Assembly (NCBI GenBank): GCA_030867875.1
Contig: JAOWCC010001589.1
Span: 73,989,537 to 74,053,536, forward strand
Source: Actinernus sp. WN-2022
Taxonomy: Eukaryota > Cnidaria > Anthozoa > Actiniaria > Actinernidae
Direction of reading: 5' to 3'
DNA: 64,000 nucleotides
Below the pieces are notes generated by a model. That model had not been told where the DNA came from and searched no databases. It saw only the letters and a program-made list of their open reading frames with translations. A program made the translations under genes and the position numbers. Of this stretch, positions 12,601-22,690 are shown one piece after another. Position 1 is the stretch's first letter. Every line of letters starts with the position of its first letter.

Positions 12601-15600
12601 TATGAAACTTTTCACCATCATTTTGGAGATTTTTAATCCATTTTCCCCATTTGCTGTCACTTTTCTCTTTTTCCCATTTGCTGTTGCTTTTCTCCTCTCT
12701 GCTAAAACATCTGCTGACAGCTTTTTTGCAATATGATATATATGGCTTTGCATAATTCAAGTAATTTCCCATCATTTATTTTAACTTGTACATAATTTAA
12801 CAGTACTTAATATACTTGCAAAGAATGCTGGTAAATCCTGTACTGAGTATGTGCAGTAGGAAGCAATGAATTGTGGGTAATTACAATGACATGTGCTCTG
12901 ATTTAATATGGCTTCTCTGTAGGGTTATTTTGATGTTCCTTGCTTTGTTGGTGAATTACTACATGTACATGTATGTCCTCTAATACAGAAAGGAGTAGAA
13001 ATAAATTAAATTAAATAATACAATTTTATAATGTACATGTATGTCCTCTAATACAGAAAGGAGTAGATTCTGAAATAAATTAAATTAAATAATAATTATA
13101 ATAATGTATAAGTGTGGACAAAATGTCCCCTCTGCAACGTCCCCTCCGAATTTGTTGGTCGGTAGAGTTCAACACTATGTCAGTGACATAGACGTGTCTT
13201 TGCTTTGGTAGAAATGGACAAATTCAAACAGGTACAGCCTTGAATTTCATGGATCACCATGGATTGAGTCGACTCATAGCTTGCATGCTGTCAAGGTGAC
13301 ATGCAACGTCCCCTCCGCAACAGGTCACAGTCTAAATGAAACCAGTTTTGATAAGAATATAGCAAATGCAGCTGCACTTTTTTACCATTAATCTAAAATA
13401 GATAAAGTAGTCTTACATTGGCACAAAAAATATATACATTTAAAATTCATTGCAGAATCAGAGAAAATTTCACTTAAACCTGGTAAATGAAGAATAGCAA
13501 ATTCTCTGAGTCCCATCCGCAACAGTAACTCATCTTATTACAATCTGCCATCAGTACTATGCAGAGAGAATAACAACATTATAGTACATAGATATAATGG
13601 ATATCCACAATATAAAGGCAAAATTCAGATGAGCTCTAATTATTTTATATCAAGCTATGGCATGAAAACTGCTTCTGAATGTTCCCTCCGCAACATACAT
13701 AATACCGTGGAATTACCCAGGATGGACTAACCGATTTCATAAGGCTGAATGCGAAGAGGAGTTATCATGTGAGTTGTCGACTTTACGGACCCAAGAAGCT
13801 TCTGAAGACAAGGCTTGTAAAAAAAATCTGTCAAATCACTCCAGTGGCCAATTTGCAAGGACAGACACTGCTTACCCTTTATTCTTGCTTTTCTTTAGAA
13901 AATAAATGTTTGGGGCATCATCTTCTTGGTGATCTCCATTCAACGCAACTCCATCTCTGTACCATTTTGAAATGGTTGACCCAAAAGCCTCGTTTTCACG
14001 AGGGCTGATGGGTGAAACTGCTGACTATTAATTTGGCTCAGCTGTAATAACAGCTATTAGCTTAGTTAGCTTATTTTGTGCTTAAATGTAGTACATTATA
14101 ATGTACTGTCTACAAAATATTATTCACTTGTCATTTACCTCAAAGTCATTGTCCTTGTAAACTGCAGATTGAAATAAAAAATATATATAAAAGATATAAG
14201 ACAGACAGACAAAAGAAATAAAATTTAATTTGAAAATTATAGTAATATGGGATTGTAGACAATAATTATATAAACCATTTGATCTGAAGGAGTTAATAGG
14301 AACTCAGACAGACAGATGCCTTTTCTTTAATGTCTTGGCCCATCAGTTTACAGAGTAGTCTATTTGTAGAAAGCCTTTCCTGCCATTCTGCAGCCAATAA
14401 CATTCTTTGAATTTTGATAAGCAGCATTTGATTGGCTAAGACCTGTAGACAATCCCTTTGTTTGTAATATATATGGTACACCTAATTATATATGCAAAAA
14501 TTATATTTAATGGCAGTTAAGGTGATCATGAAAGTGAGACAGAGTGTAACTTCTGATCATGTTTGATGATCAGATCTACCGGTATTTCTAAAATTATGTT
14601 TAGTTCTTTCTATTTTATAAACAGAAATAGTGATAAGAGAACTTGTGGTTTCGTTTGCAAAATTTTAATTTCTCATTTCATCTAGCTGTTACTGCAGCAG
14701 ACATCTTCAGTAGTCATTTCCCTACATAACATTTTCAGTGTGTAAAATAATGTAAAAGCACAACTACATGTACGTCATTATTAGGTGTTGTTATTTGTAT
14801 TTTTTTGGAGAAGAGTTTAGCACTTAGCCACAAGTTTATTTCTTGCTACAAGTGACGAAAACAAAAGCAGTAAATGACCGATTTAGTATGTCAATGTGAA
14901 TCAACTTCAGATCTAGACTTGGGTTCGAAAATTGAACTCACAATTTATATTAGTTTCAGTTTTCTTTATTTAACATTCTTCAGTTAAATTATAATACAGT
15001 TGGTTCAGGTATAAGTAAATGATGGGAATATCTAGTTATTTTAGAACATAAAAATACATGTAGATGAAGGTATGCGGTGGTTAATGGAGCTTAAGCTTTC
15101 GAGTTAACTTGCACTGCCACAGGGAAAATAAACAAGGCGGATCGAGACAGCAAGCACAATCTAGGACAGCTGAAGTTCAGCAGAATAATTATAAATATAA
15201 CCAAAAGCTTGTTCAATGCTGGCAGCAAAAGCCAGCTTAAGAAAAAGTTGATGCAAGTAGACATAGAGAGAAAGCTACATTGTAGCCTTGGGACTGTGGA
15301 GTACATTGATCTATTGGATGACAGCTTTGCATAACAAAAATCAAAATAAATAATAATAAGCTACCATTTATTTCCTGTCAGTCTTAGCAAATTGCCAGTT
15401 AGGGGAGAACTACCAAATTTACAAGGCCTGAAAGTCCCAGTCTGCTCACTTCAGTGGCAAAGTATTTTAATTTGCACAACATAATTTGTAGAACTGGAGG
15501 AAATGCTATTGATACTGATAGCCAAAATTCCAACTTGCGTTGTTGATCAGAAACTGCTTTTAATCGCTTAATTACTTCTTCCCTGCTTCTCCCCTCTTCA

Positions 15601-18600
15601 GCCTTTCCTAATCATTCTGGATCACAGAAGCCATTGCTTTCTCCGGCTTTGAGGATATACTTTTGTGTTTTCTTTGCTAAGTGAGCACCATATAACACTG
15701 GACTTGAACTCTGGTACCTCAATCAGAGTTTTGTTCTCAGACCCTTCACTAACATGTTAGACAAGTGCAGTTAGCTTTTTGGATGCTCATGCTCTCCTTC
15801 AAAGCTCTCTTCATTTTCAATAAATATTTATAGCTGTACATATAAAAATAATTATAACCAAAAGGCTGCCAATAAATACAAAGGAAGGAGCCTTGCCACA
15901 AGTCGACATCTGCTGAGCTTCAAGCAACTGTATTATACAATCATGTATAATCTGTATCTGAACAAAATGAGCTTGTAAAGAACCATGGGATACATGTATA
16001 TTAGTTACTGTATCGATCTCTGGGTAAATTTGTAAAACAAATATTCAGATTGGAACATGAGAAATTGGAGTTCTTTTTCTTAGACTTGATTCCTATCTTA
16101 ATATCTGCCCCAGCATTGGCCATTTCCCCCACGAAATTTGATTTTTTTGCATTCTAAAAATAGACTACTCTGTAAACTGATGGGCCACTACCCTTGTAGA
16201 GATGGACACTTCTGGTTATGGACTTCTGGTTCCACTTAACAAAAATACTGAGACCGACTTGATTATTGAAACAATTCTCACTGTCAGAACCTACTAATTA
16301 ATTGATTGCCTAATATGCAGTAGTTGTACTATATATTATACATGTAATTACCTACCTACAGAATCATGCTTAGTTTGGTTAGCCCAGACATCAGTCTCCT
16401 GTAAATAACCACCAATATACAGATATTTGCTGTCCCATCTCATTTTAGCATTGGTTTGGAAGCGAGGTTTGGGCCAGTCTGGACCTTGAATGTCTGAATG
16501 AATAAAATGACGATGGTCAAATGGTTTGGACTTCTTTCGATGCAAAATGCACTGCATTAAATTGTAACTCTTTATTACCTGACAGTATGGGAAACAGACT
16601 GATGAATATATTAAATGCAGCTGAGACAAACAGATATAATTATGCCCTACATCTACATTCATTTCTGATCAGGACAATGCTTTCACATCAAGTCCACTTT
16701 CACAAAAATATTCTGAGAAACTTTAATTAGGTAATTGTTTTTTGCTGTTAATTTAACTTAGTGTCTATACAGTCATGTACACTGTACTTCTAACCATACC
16801 TGACACCTGATAAAGTTCTATACTAGTGACTGGTCAGCTTGAAGCAGGAATTCAGATCATTACCTGACAGCAGACTAATTTAACTCATCATTTAAAAAAC
16901 AATGTTTGAGAAATATCATATGCCAGGATTGACGCTGGTTTGATTGCTTTCCGCTTTCTTCCATTTAATGTTTTCACGAAGTGTTGAATTACTTAAGCTG
17001 TCTTACATTATAGGGGTGACTATTTAGGGAATACTAACTATTGCAATAGTATGATTTACTATTGATGCATCACTGATTGTTTTTGATAGTTTGATTGACT
17101 ATTGATGAATCACATGCACTATCATGAACTTTCTATCACAATTAATCGATAGTCTGATGTATTATATATTACACCCTTATTACATTGTGCTAAATTATTG
17201 TCCTATTATTGATCTAACCCTAGCTTAAGGACAATAGTTATTATTGACAGATACGGTACATGTACCGGTAGTATAAAATTCCCAAAAATTGTGTCACTTT
17301 TAATATAATTATGTACAGTACAGCCACACATCAGACAGGCCGACCAAATTTCACAAAATGAAAGGACTAATTTTGAAATGTGATCATGCAGACACAGTCT
17401 GTGCACTATAATGACTGAAGAAAACTGTAAATTTGATCTTGCGAGAAGTGGGGTTCCTTAACCCTGAAAACAAAATTGCCATTTCTGTCTGTTCATAAAC
17501 AAATTAATTTGCTTTATTTTAAACCACTCACATACAATGCCTACATTGTTACAAATCTTCTTGTGTGCGAGTCACAAAGGAGCAATTAGGGAATTTTGTT
17601 TCCTCAGGAAGAAGCCTGGAGCCAAGAGTCTTTCCATGGCAACATCATGATTAATGCACAGTGATTTGTATTTTCCTTTGTACCATACAATTGTGCAAAG
17701 TTTCAACTGAGTTTACCCACTACTATTTGGGCCGCGTTAGGCAAAAAGGGTCAGATACATTCAAGTTAAATAATTCCTACAACGGTGTTCCTAATAAAAG
17801 GTTTAAGATTGTATTGTATTCTTGATGAGAAGCGCTACATTTCATTCCTAACAATAAATGTCAGTTTCAAGAAATTGACAACAAAAATCAGGGGTGAAAT
17901 TTACGTGATTCTGATGCAAGGGCCCGATTACAAATATGACCTCAAAAATTTGGAATCCTGTCAGAGGGGATGATTTTGATGTCAGTATGACATTCATTTA
18001 TACCTGCTGGCATTAAAGAGTAAAATGTAAATAAGATGAACAAGATGATCACTTTTTGGCCAAAAACATTCTTTTCTGCACTTTAATATTCTACTCCCTG
18101 TACTAAGCTCATAATGTGATTTTAGCAATAGTACAAGTTACACCTTGAAACAATAGTCTGATGATAAGCAATCATTTGCGCCTGCTAAAATTGTGATCAC
18201 ACCCTCGTGTAAAAATATCGTAAATTTCGTCTTCGATTTCACTGGTCAATTTCATGAAATCAACACTACTTGTTAGTAGCACAATGTGGCGCTCGCAATG
18301 CATATTGTAATCGCACCACAAGTCTAAAAAATATGGTACAATTTCAAATACATTTACATATTATGTCGTCCAGGCCCTTTTTGCCATTTTGTAGAGATAC
18401 ATGTATTCTTCATTTTTTTATTTGTCTCCTGGCAATTTTTGCATATAATAATAATAACCATGGCTAAACTGCAGAATACCCACAAATACTCCCTCGCTAC
18501 AAAACATCACTTAAAAACTGTGCAAAATTCTCAATTATATTTCAGGTGTATTCAGACTTGTTCTAATATTGATTTCATATGGGAAATGCTTAGGTTTTTT

Positions 18601-19495
18601 ATTATTATTTTAGGGTTAGGTTTTTAAAGAGTTTGTATGGAAAAGTTAAAAAATGAATTATTAATAAGCCAAGTTGCGGGGTATTCTGCAATTATATATA
18701 TTGCTATTGACAAATGGAAAATGCCATCCTTCCTCATTTTATTTTTCATGTCATGTACATTGTACAATTAAAATATTACCCTGCATTTTCCATGCCAATC
18801 ACAAGTACTGTTTTAGCCAATTAATCTTTTACCCAACTAATTTAAATTTTGCTTATGAGTCATGTGATATCACTGACGTGAGTTGACATAAAACCGATTG
18901 GAGGTTCAAAATATAACCTGAATCCACTGGACCGGTTGTGTACCAACCATATTTTAACAAATTTCTGCGAAATATTGTGGTTGCTTTATACAATAGTGAT
19001 ACTTTGTGTTGATAAACATTACTTTTGTTATGCTAATGTTCCAACCATGATTTCAAAAGGCAGCTTTGTGTCAGGAACCAATGGATCTCTGGTTGGCACA
19101 TTAATAACAATGGATGACGTGGCAGTAAGTATCGCTATACACTGAGCTTTGGATGCATATGGCTGTGATCATATCAATATACTGTACTTTAATCAACACA
19201 GACTGTGATAAACATACTTCCCAACATATTTTCAGACTGAAAAATTCATTGAAGTCGCGGGACATGGATAAATTAGTAACATACCCAGGAAGTCTTCAGT
19301 CCAGGCTACGTTTATCCAGGCTTGCTCATCCAATCTACCATCAACACGGATGCTTTCGTGTTCTTGTAGTTCATAGGACACATAGCCTCGAGGAAAAGGA
19401 AGCAGACATCCCTCAGGAATTCCCCAAGATAAATATAGTATGGGAAAAAGCCAAACAAAAATTACGACCCTTCCAAACCATAAAATCACACTCAT
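3640..19495 (-). CDS. Secreted protein with carbohydrate-binding family 9-like domain (11 exons, 373 aa)
   Basis: Exons, 5' to 3' on the minus strand, are 19495-19285, 16493-16356, 14161-14139, 11455-11424, 9436-9379, 9253-9154, 8034-7923, 7205-7163, 6523-6453, 5472-5364 and 3864-3640. All ten junctions have GT/AG and matching phases; the total of 1122 nt encodes 373 residues plus TAA. Residues 1-25 form a signal peptide (MSVILWFGRVVIFVWLFPI). A CBM9-like domain follows, starting at IRVDGRLDEQAW (about 48-59), with WDSKYLYIGGYL, VVYKDNDFEVFINPNG, WYKEFEINAINTTWDLEL, NYWTVELALPFKDL, RINFSRVEWHV and EDNWVWSPQYSINMHLPERW. The terminal exon adds a 74-residue tail. This fold binds sugars in bacterial xylanases; animal homologues have no assigned role that I know. 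Exons 3 and 4 are only 23 and 32 nt. The gene shares its 5' region with CCDC167. The gene model is strong. The ligand is unknown. Confidence 0.9.
3970..4103. mobile_element. MITE copy 1 (family shared with 20449-20585)
   Basis: This 134-bp element in the last intron of the CBM9-like gene has inverted ends. The left end reads ATAGACCAGTGTACAGTTCG and the reversed right end reads ATAGCCCAGTTTACGGTTCA. The inner part has GCGGGCCACCATT-like and CCGCCAAATAAACAA segments. A second copy lies in an intron of the neighbouring CCDC167 gene. Confidence 0.8.
4362..4558 (-). mobile_element. tRNA-derived SINE
   Basis: On the minus strand the head reads GGGAGCTCGGGTGGCGCAGT. It has a pol III A box (TGGCGCAGTGG, 4547-4537) and a B box (GGTTCGAATCCC, 4504-4493) spaced as in a tRNA. 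The body continues through a CTCGGAGCAAGG-type region to about 4362. It lies in the last intron of the CBM9-like gene. This is a retroposed SINE and not a working tRNA: no acceptor stem closes. Confidence 0.85.
4836..5156. mobile_element. Foldback element with internal ~59-bp tandem repeats
   Basis: The ends are inverted: GATGGGGTTGCTCGGCG on the left and CGCCGAGCACCCCGATC on the right. Inside, a unit starting CCCCTAAAAGGTACGCATAA recurs about every 59 bp (at 4872, 4924 and 4978), and shorter AAAAGGTACG copies follow. It is intronic in the CBM9-like gene. Confidence 0.7.
5176..5193. repeat. Homopolymer C run (18 bp)
   Basis: This is an uninterrupted C tract just outside the foldback element at 4836-5156. 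Its exact length is likely to vary or be unreliable. Confidence 0.9.
5645..5838. mobile_element. Foldback element in CBM9-like intron
   Basis: ACTGTTTTAGTAGACACCAAC on the left pairs with GTTGGTTTCTACTAAAACAAT on the right, leaving a loop of about 150 bp. The superfamily is unknown. Confidence 0.6.
5839..6452. other. CBM9-like intron 9 sequence
   Basis: This is AT-rich intron sequence with no exon or clear repeat end. The neighbouring exons are 5364-5472 and 6453-6523. Confidence 0.5.
8166..8636. mobile_element. 471-bp foldback element with long inverted arms
   Basis: The left arm starts CTTAAAGTGCC and the right arm ends GGCACTTTAAG. The arms stay complementary for about 170 bp and include a TGACGTCA-type palindrome and the stretch GGAGGTTTTAATATCCAAAA. 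The outer TTAAAGTGCC matches the ends of the 23.6-kb foldback pair, which suggests a shared superfamily. The element sits in the intron between CBM9-like exons 6 and 7. Confidence 0.8.
8878..9006. mobile_element. 129-bp near-perfect hairpin element
   Basis: GGCTGTGTGCAATACGGGTG on the left is mirrored at the right end (ending GTTGCACACAGCC). The arms of about 55 bp meet near an AGAATTTGAAGG centre. It lies 150 bp 3' of CBM9-like exon 6. Confidence 0.8.
9437..11423. other. CBM9-like intron 4: microsatellite and weak coding-like relics
   Basis: A GATA-type microsatellite (about 9563-9586) adjoins TTGCCTTTATTTAAACACGA, which resembles the reversed 3' tail of a non-LTR element. The minus strand at 9888-10145 and 10798-10986 has open frames without recognisable domains; they may be decayed retroelement pieces. 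TACATGTA palindromes cluster at 10310-10330. Confidence 0.35.
11773..13717. mobile_element. Nested element with repeated GTTGCGGAGGGGAC motifs
   Basis: The ends are inverted: GGTCATTCCACGGTATTTTG on the left; reversed right end GGTAATTCCACGGTATTATG. At least six copies of a GTTGCGGAGGGGAC-type motif lie inside in both orientations (near 12107, 12280, 12298, 13127, 13305 and 13685). The interior has no credible open frame. Confidence 0.6.
12958..13095. repeat. Direct duplication of ~68 bp
   Basis: ACATGTATGTCCTCTAATAC followed by AGAAAGGAGTAGA and AAATAAATTAAATTAAATAAT occurs twice, at about 12965 and 13033. The second copy has a 5-bp insertion. Confidence 0.8.
14337..16186. mobile_element. 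1.85-kb interval with ~35-bp inverted ends
   Basis: GGCCCATCAGTTTACAGAGT on the left is mirrored at 16167-16186, and the match extends through AGTCTATTTnTAGAA. It lies in intron 2 of the CBM9-like gene. The interior shows no recognised transposase, so this is a non-autonomous element or two related ends. Confidence 0.55.
16494..17738. other. CBM9-like intron 1, left part
   Basis: There is no exon here. The stretch around 17020-17160 has ACTATTG/CAATAGT-type short palindromes. Confidence 0.4.
17739..18388. mobile_element. Repeat element copy 1 (GGCAAAAAGGGTC ends)
   Basis: It starts GGCAAAAAGGGTC and ends GGCCCTTTTTGCC. The interior includes ATTTCATTCCTAACAATAAATG, AAGATGAACAAGATGATCAC and GTAGCACAATGTGGC blocks. 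These recur in the same order at 23401-25588, where other elements have split the copy. Confidence 0.65.
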
Positions 19496-19771
19496 GATGA
19501 CTCAGTTTCACGGCAATACGACTTTTTACAGCTCTAGGTAAGATATACGTTGACTCGATCTAGCTGCGACTGTTTTCAATTCCCGAGTCGACTTTTGGTC
19601 GCCATTTTGGATATTGAGCCTGTAGTCAGCTCAGCAGCATTACTAGACCCCAGGCCTTCGACTTGTGCTACAGTACATTGCGCCTGGCATTATTTGCAGT
19701 TCTCGACGTGTTCATTTCTTTTATCTCAACAAAAAAAAATATCCTTCAAATGCTTTAAGAAATAGTACACA
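19496..19771. promoter_or_regulatory. Divergent promoter region, CBM9-like gene / CCDC167
   Basis: The two start codons point away from each other across 276 bp. The region is less AT-rich than its surroundings and has no TATA box at a usual distance. The CCDC167 start sits in ACAATGGCGGC, a YY1-like sequence common at metazoan start sites. Shared regulation is inferred from layout only. Confidence 0.55.
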
Positions 19772-21842
19772 ATGGCGGCTACCATCGTCTCACAGGTAAT
19801 ATCTCAAATGAATAATCCACAAAATGACATAATTTTCAATACATGCATTCACTATGTCTTGTAAAACATCCGGGAAAACATGTACACGACACTGCATGAA
19901 CACATTGTAGAATTAGAGCGAAAAGAAAGCATTCCAACTTGCGATCATTTGGTCCAATCAGTCTGATTGGATCAAATAACCGCAAGTTGGAATGCTTTCT
20001 TTTCGCTCTGCAATGTGATTGGTTCTCGTTGTCTATTAAGTGGCCTCGGTTATATATAGTAGTCGCACGTTTTTGCTCATCTTCGATATGAAAATAATTA
20101 AGTTGTCTGCCATACTTTATAATTCAAGTAATGGATTCATCTTTTTTTCCAGATAGAGGATGTTGAGAAGGAAATAGTGAGTTGCGAAGAAAGGCTTGAC
20201 AGCATAGACAGGAGTTTACGACTGGGACACATACCTAATCAAGAGCGGTAAATGTGGCAAACTTAATATATATAACTATAGTGATACTTACTGCCACATC
20301 ATCCATTGTCATTAATGTGCCAACCAGAGATCCATTGGTTCCTGACACAAAGCAGCCTTTTGAACTCATGGTTGAACATTAGCATAACAATATTTTTTTT
20401 GTAATGTTTATCAACACAAAGTATCAATATAAACTTTGTGAAATAAATATAGGCCAGTTTACAGTGCATGCGCAGTTGTTAAAGTCTTTTGTTTCAACTG
20501 GCGGGCCACCATTATCTGACAACTAGTGGCCCGCCAAATAAACAACGGATTTATAGAACTGCACATGAACCGTAAACTGGTCTATTATGTGTATCAATTC
20601 CAAACCTGCCCATCCCCCCAGCACTTGCGAGGTATTTGACATTTTTGAGCATCAAATGCGCCATCATGGGGCTTTGGTCTCTTATAAACATTGAACAGAT
20701 GTAGAATTCACCTTTTGACTCAGACTTTGACCAATTTGCCAACCCCAACTTTGTTTTGCATGCCCCACCCTGGGACAGAAACTCAGTCAAATATCCCATA
20801 TGCCAGGGGGGATGGGCAGGTTTGGAATTGATAGGGATGCATGGGGGGGGTCAAATGAAAAATACCATGCTCAATAACATTTCTGTTGACCCCTCCAACC
20901 AATTTCTCCATATTGACCTCCATTTTGCACCATGCAGCCTCCCTCTAATTAATGACCAGTTCCTATAACGATTTTAATACATTTAGGGAAAATCTTATTG
21001 AAGAAGAGGGGCAGATAAAAGAAAAAATTAAAGAGCATGGTAAGTATTGCATTTTAAAAATATAATTCATCAAATATATTTCTCTCCCTCTTTACCCAAA
21101 TTATAACTGTTCTCCACCAGACAAGTTATCAGCAAATAACTCCCCCCTCCCCCTGAGTGTAGTGCACACAAGAGCTCCTGTAAGAGAAAATAGTTGAAGG
21201 ATTATAAAGATCGAAAATGACCTACAGTGTATTTGTATCATTGAAATGTCTTGATATTTTGCCCTTGCATGGACATTATCTGATCTGATAACAGTTCCCG
21301 AGTCTAAGTGAATCGTTATCATCCTTTAAGTATGTTCCGACGTGAGCTCACAGGGGGTGTACTTGCCGATATTTGTCATCTGCACTGGATGCATTCCACC
21401 AATCACGCACGAGAACATATTTAATGGATTATAAGAACTGATATTATTTTGTACTTCTTCAATACTCTGTTTTCCTCAATCTTTGCTCTTGGAAACGGTT
21501 TGGTGCTTGGAATAGATATGTGGATGTCAAATACTGAGTATCAGCCAGCCAGTGTATATATTATGCATATTTCAAGTAGGTTGTTCATATACTGCAGTTC
21601 GCATCTTATGAATTCTTTACCATGTTTTAGATTTTCTAGTTAGTGTACCTACATGTATTCTATTTAATTGACCCAAGCATAATTATTGTTTCTTCTTGTA
21701 TGTGAATATATTCTTATATAATTTTTGCTTTACAGAAAATGAACTTAAATTGCTGCGTGGTGAAAACAGGAAGAGTATGCTGGTGTCTGTAGCTGTTCTT
21801 GGCCTGTTATACCTGACGTATTTACTTGTGTGGCCCAAATAG
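19772..21842 (+). CDS. CCDC167: Coiled-coil domain-containing protein 167-like (4 exons, 92 aa)
   Basis: Exons are 19772-19795, 20153-20247, 20987-21039 and 21736-21842. All junctions have GT/AG and phases match (0, 2, 1); the sum of 279 nt ends in TAG. The protein is a short coiled coil (IEDVEKEIVSCEERLDSIDR, then ENLIEEEGQIKEKIKEHENE) followed by LKLLRGENRKSMLVSV and a C-terminal membrane helix (about 73-89) ending VWPK. The order and spacing of the ELK-LR-ENRK-ML block and the single C-terminal helix match vertebrate CCDC167 (about 97 residues), a small tail-anchored protein. Its biochemical role is poorly known. The start ATG is the first in the exon, in GCGGC context. Introns carry a hairpin (19901-20017) and a MITE (20449-20585). 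Confidence 0.88.
19901..20017. mobile_element. 117-bp hairpin element in CCDC167 intron 1
   Basis: GAGCGAAAAGAAAGCATTCC followed by AACTTGCG is mirrored after a centre near CCAATCAGTCTGATTGG. The two arms of about 50 bp are almost perfect. Confidence 0.85.
20449..20585. mobile_element. MITE copy 2 (family shared with 3970-4103)
   Basis: ATAGGCCAGTTTACAGTGCA on the left and a reversed right end ATAGACCAGTTTACGGTTCA. The interior GGCGGGCCACCATTATCTGA matches the first copy. It lies in CCDC167 intron 2. Confidence 0.8.
20593..20832. mobile_element. GGGGCATTTG-family foldback element
   Basis: ATCAATTCCAAACCTGCCCA followed by TCCCCCC is mirrored at 20805-20832. Related ends occur at 44124-45204 and 63016-63422 (CAATTCC-GCCCATCC). 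It lies in CCDC167 intron 2. Confidence 0.7.
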
Positions 21843-22224
21843 AAATACACAAAGAATTTATAACAAAATTAATTGGTTCATCACGTTATTTAGAAGGCTG
21901 GTCCTAGTGAGAACTCCAGTTGTGTAGTTAGTTTGTTTAAATGTTGCTTATCCTGGCCAGAATACAATATGTACATTGTATATATATGCAAGTCGACCTC
22001 AGTCAGAATAGCAGATTTTATTTGTGTTTTGTAAGTTCAAAAAGTGCTACAAATCACTCTTTCATCAATTTATCCAGTTTTCTTCACTCCACAAAAAAAT
22101 AATATAAATATTATAGTTCAATATTATGGTGTAGTGATACAGACAGATGATTATATTTTGGAGCCTTATACTAATGTGTACATTGGCAGTAGCCCAAGTA
22201 AATTTACATAAAAGACAAGATATC

Positions 22225-22230
22225 AATAAA
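22225..22230 (+). terminator. Likely polyadenylation signal of CCDC167
   Basis: AATAAATAAA lies about 385 bp past the CCDC167 stop codon, in AT-rich 3' UTR sequence. It is followed by T-rich sequence (CCTTTTCTTTCTTTT). Confidence 0.45.
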
Positions 22231-22332
22231 TAAAAATCAGAATGTTATGAAGTTGTCCTTTTCTTTCTTTTACGCATTCATAGATAAATTTGGAAATTTG
22301 TTTTTGCACAGCTCTTTCCTTTTTTTTTTGCA

Positions 22333-22347
22333 GGGGGGGGGGGGGGG
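22333..22347. repeat. Homopolymer G run (15 bp)
   Basis: The G tract follows a T10 run. It is intergenic, between CCDC167 and the LINE fragment. Confidence 0.9.
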
Positions 22348-22435
22348 ATATGATTAGTAGACAGACACATTTCTATTGGTGTTTTGTATGTGCAAGTACT
22401 TCATAAGGCATCTGTTTATTTTGATTTGATCCTCC

Positions 22436-22690
22436 AAATAATTAAAAAGATTTTTCCTTACAGTGTATATTGCAGTATGCTGGACATTTTATTAAAAAAT
22501 GTTCTTCATCTTCAATGCCATTTGTACAAATTCTTTCTTCGGGTATTTGAGAAGGTTTAGAGTAATGCCCAGTTTCAATTGCTAATTTGTGATTACTTAG
22601 CCTCAGCTTTGTCAATGCTATTCTGTGATTGGTATTGGTGACCTGTAAATTATTATAGTCTATCTTCACACTAGTCATAGTTGAACTTGA
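22436..22690 (-). mobile_element. 3' fragment of a non-LTR retrotransposon
   Basis: A minus-strand frame carries HRIALTKLRLSNHKLAIETG, then PEERICTNG and EDEEHFLIKCPAYCN. The same arrangement (HRIALTRLRVSNHRL, PPEERICPTC, VEDEFHFVVKCNTYN) closes the larger element at 54739-56535. So this is a 5'-truncated relative of that element's C-terminal zinc-binding-like region. Confidence 0.75.

Larger units (their letters stand above)
11562..14056. mobile_element. 2.5-kb inverted-repeat element (outer) in CBM9-like intron 3
   Basis: TAGCTGTTATTACGGCTGAG at the left is mirrored at the right end (CTCAGCTGTAATAACAGCTA). Inner blocks also match: GCCAAAT, GTCAGCGGTTTCACCCATC. It ends about 80 bp before the 23-nt exon 3. 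No transposase frame is visible. A second element is nested inside it (11773-13717). Confidence 0.65.
18990..20437. repeat. Inverted pair of ~150-bp repeats flanking the divergent promoter
   Basis: The arms are 18990-19140 and 20280-20437 (reversed). They share ACTTTGTGTTGATAAACATT, GTGTCAGGAACCAATGGATC, TCTGGTTGGCACATTAAT and GTGGCAGTAAGTAT. The spacer holds exon 1 of the CBM9-like gene and exons 1-2 of CCDC167. Within each arm a short open stretch precedes GTAAGTAT, which looks like a splice donor. Confidence 0.75.
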
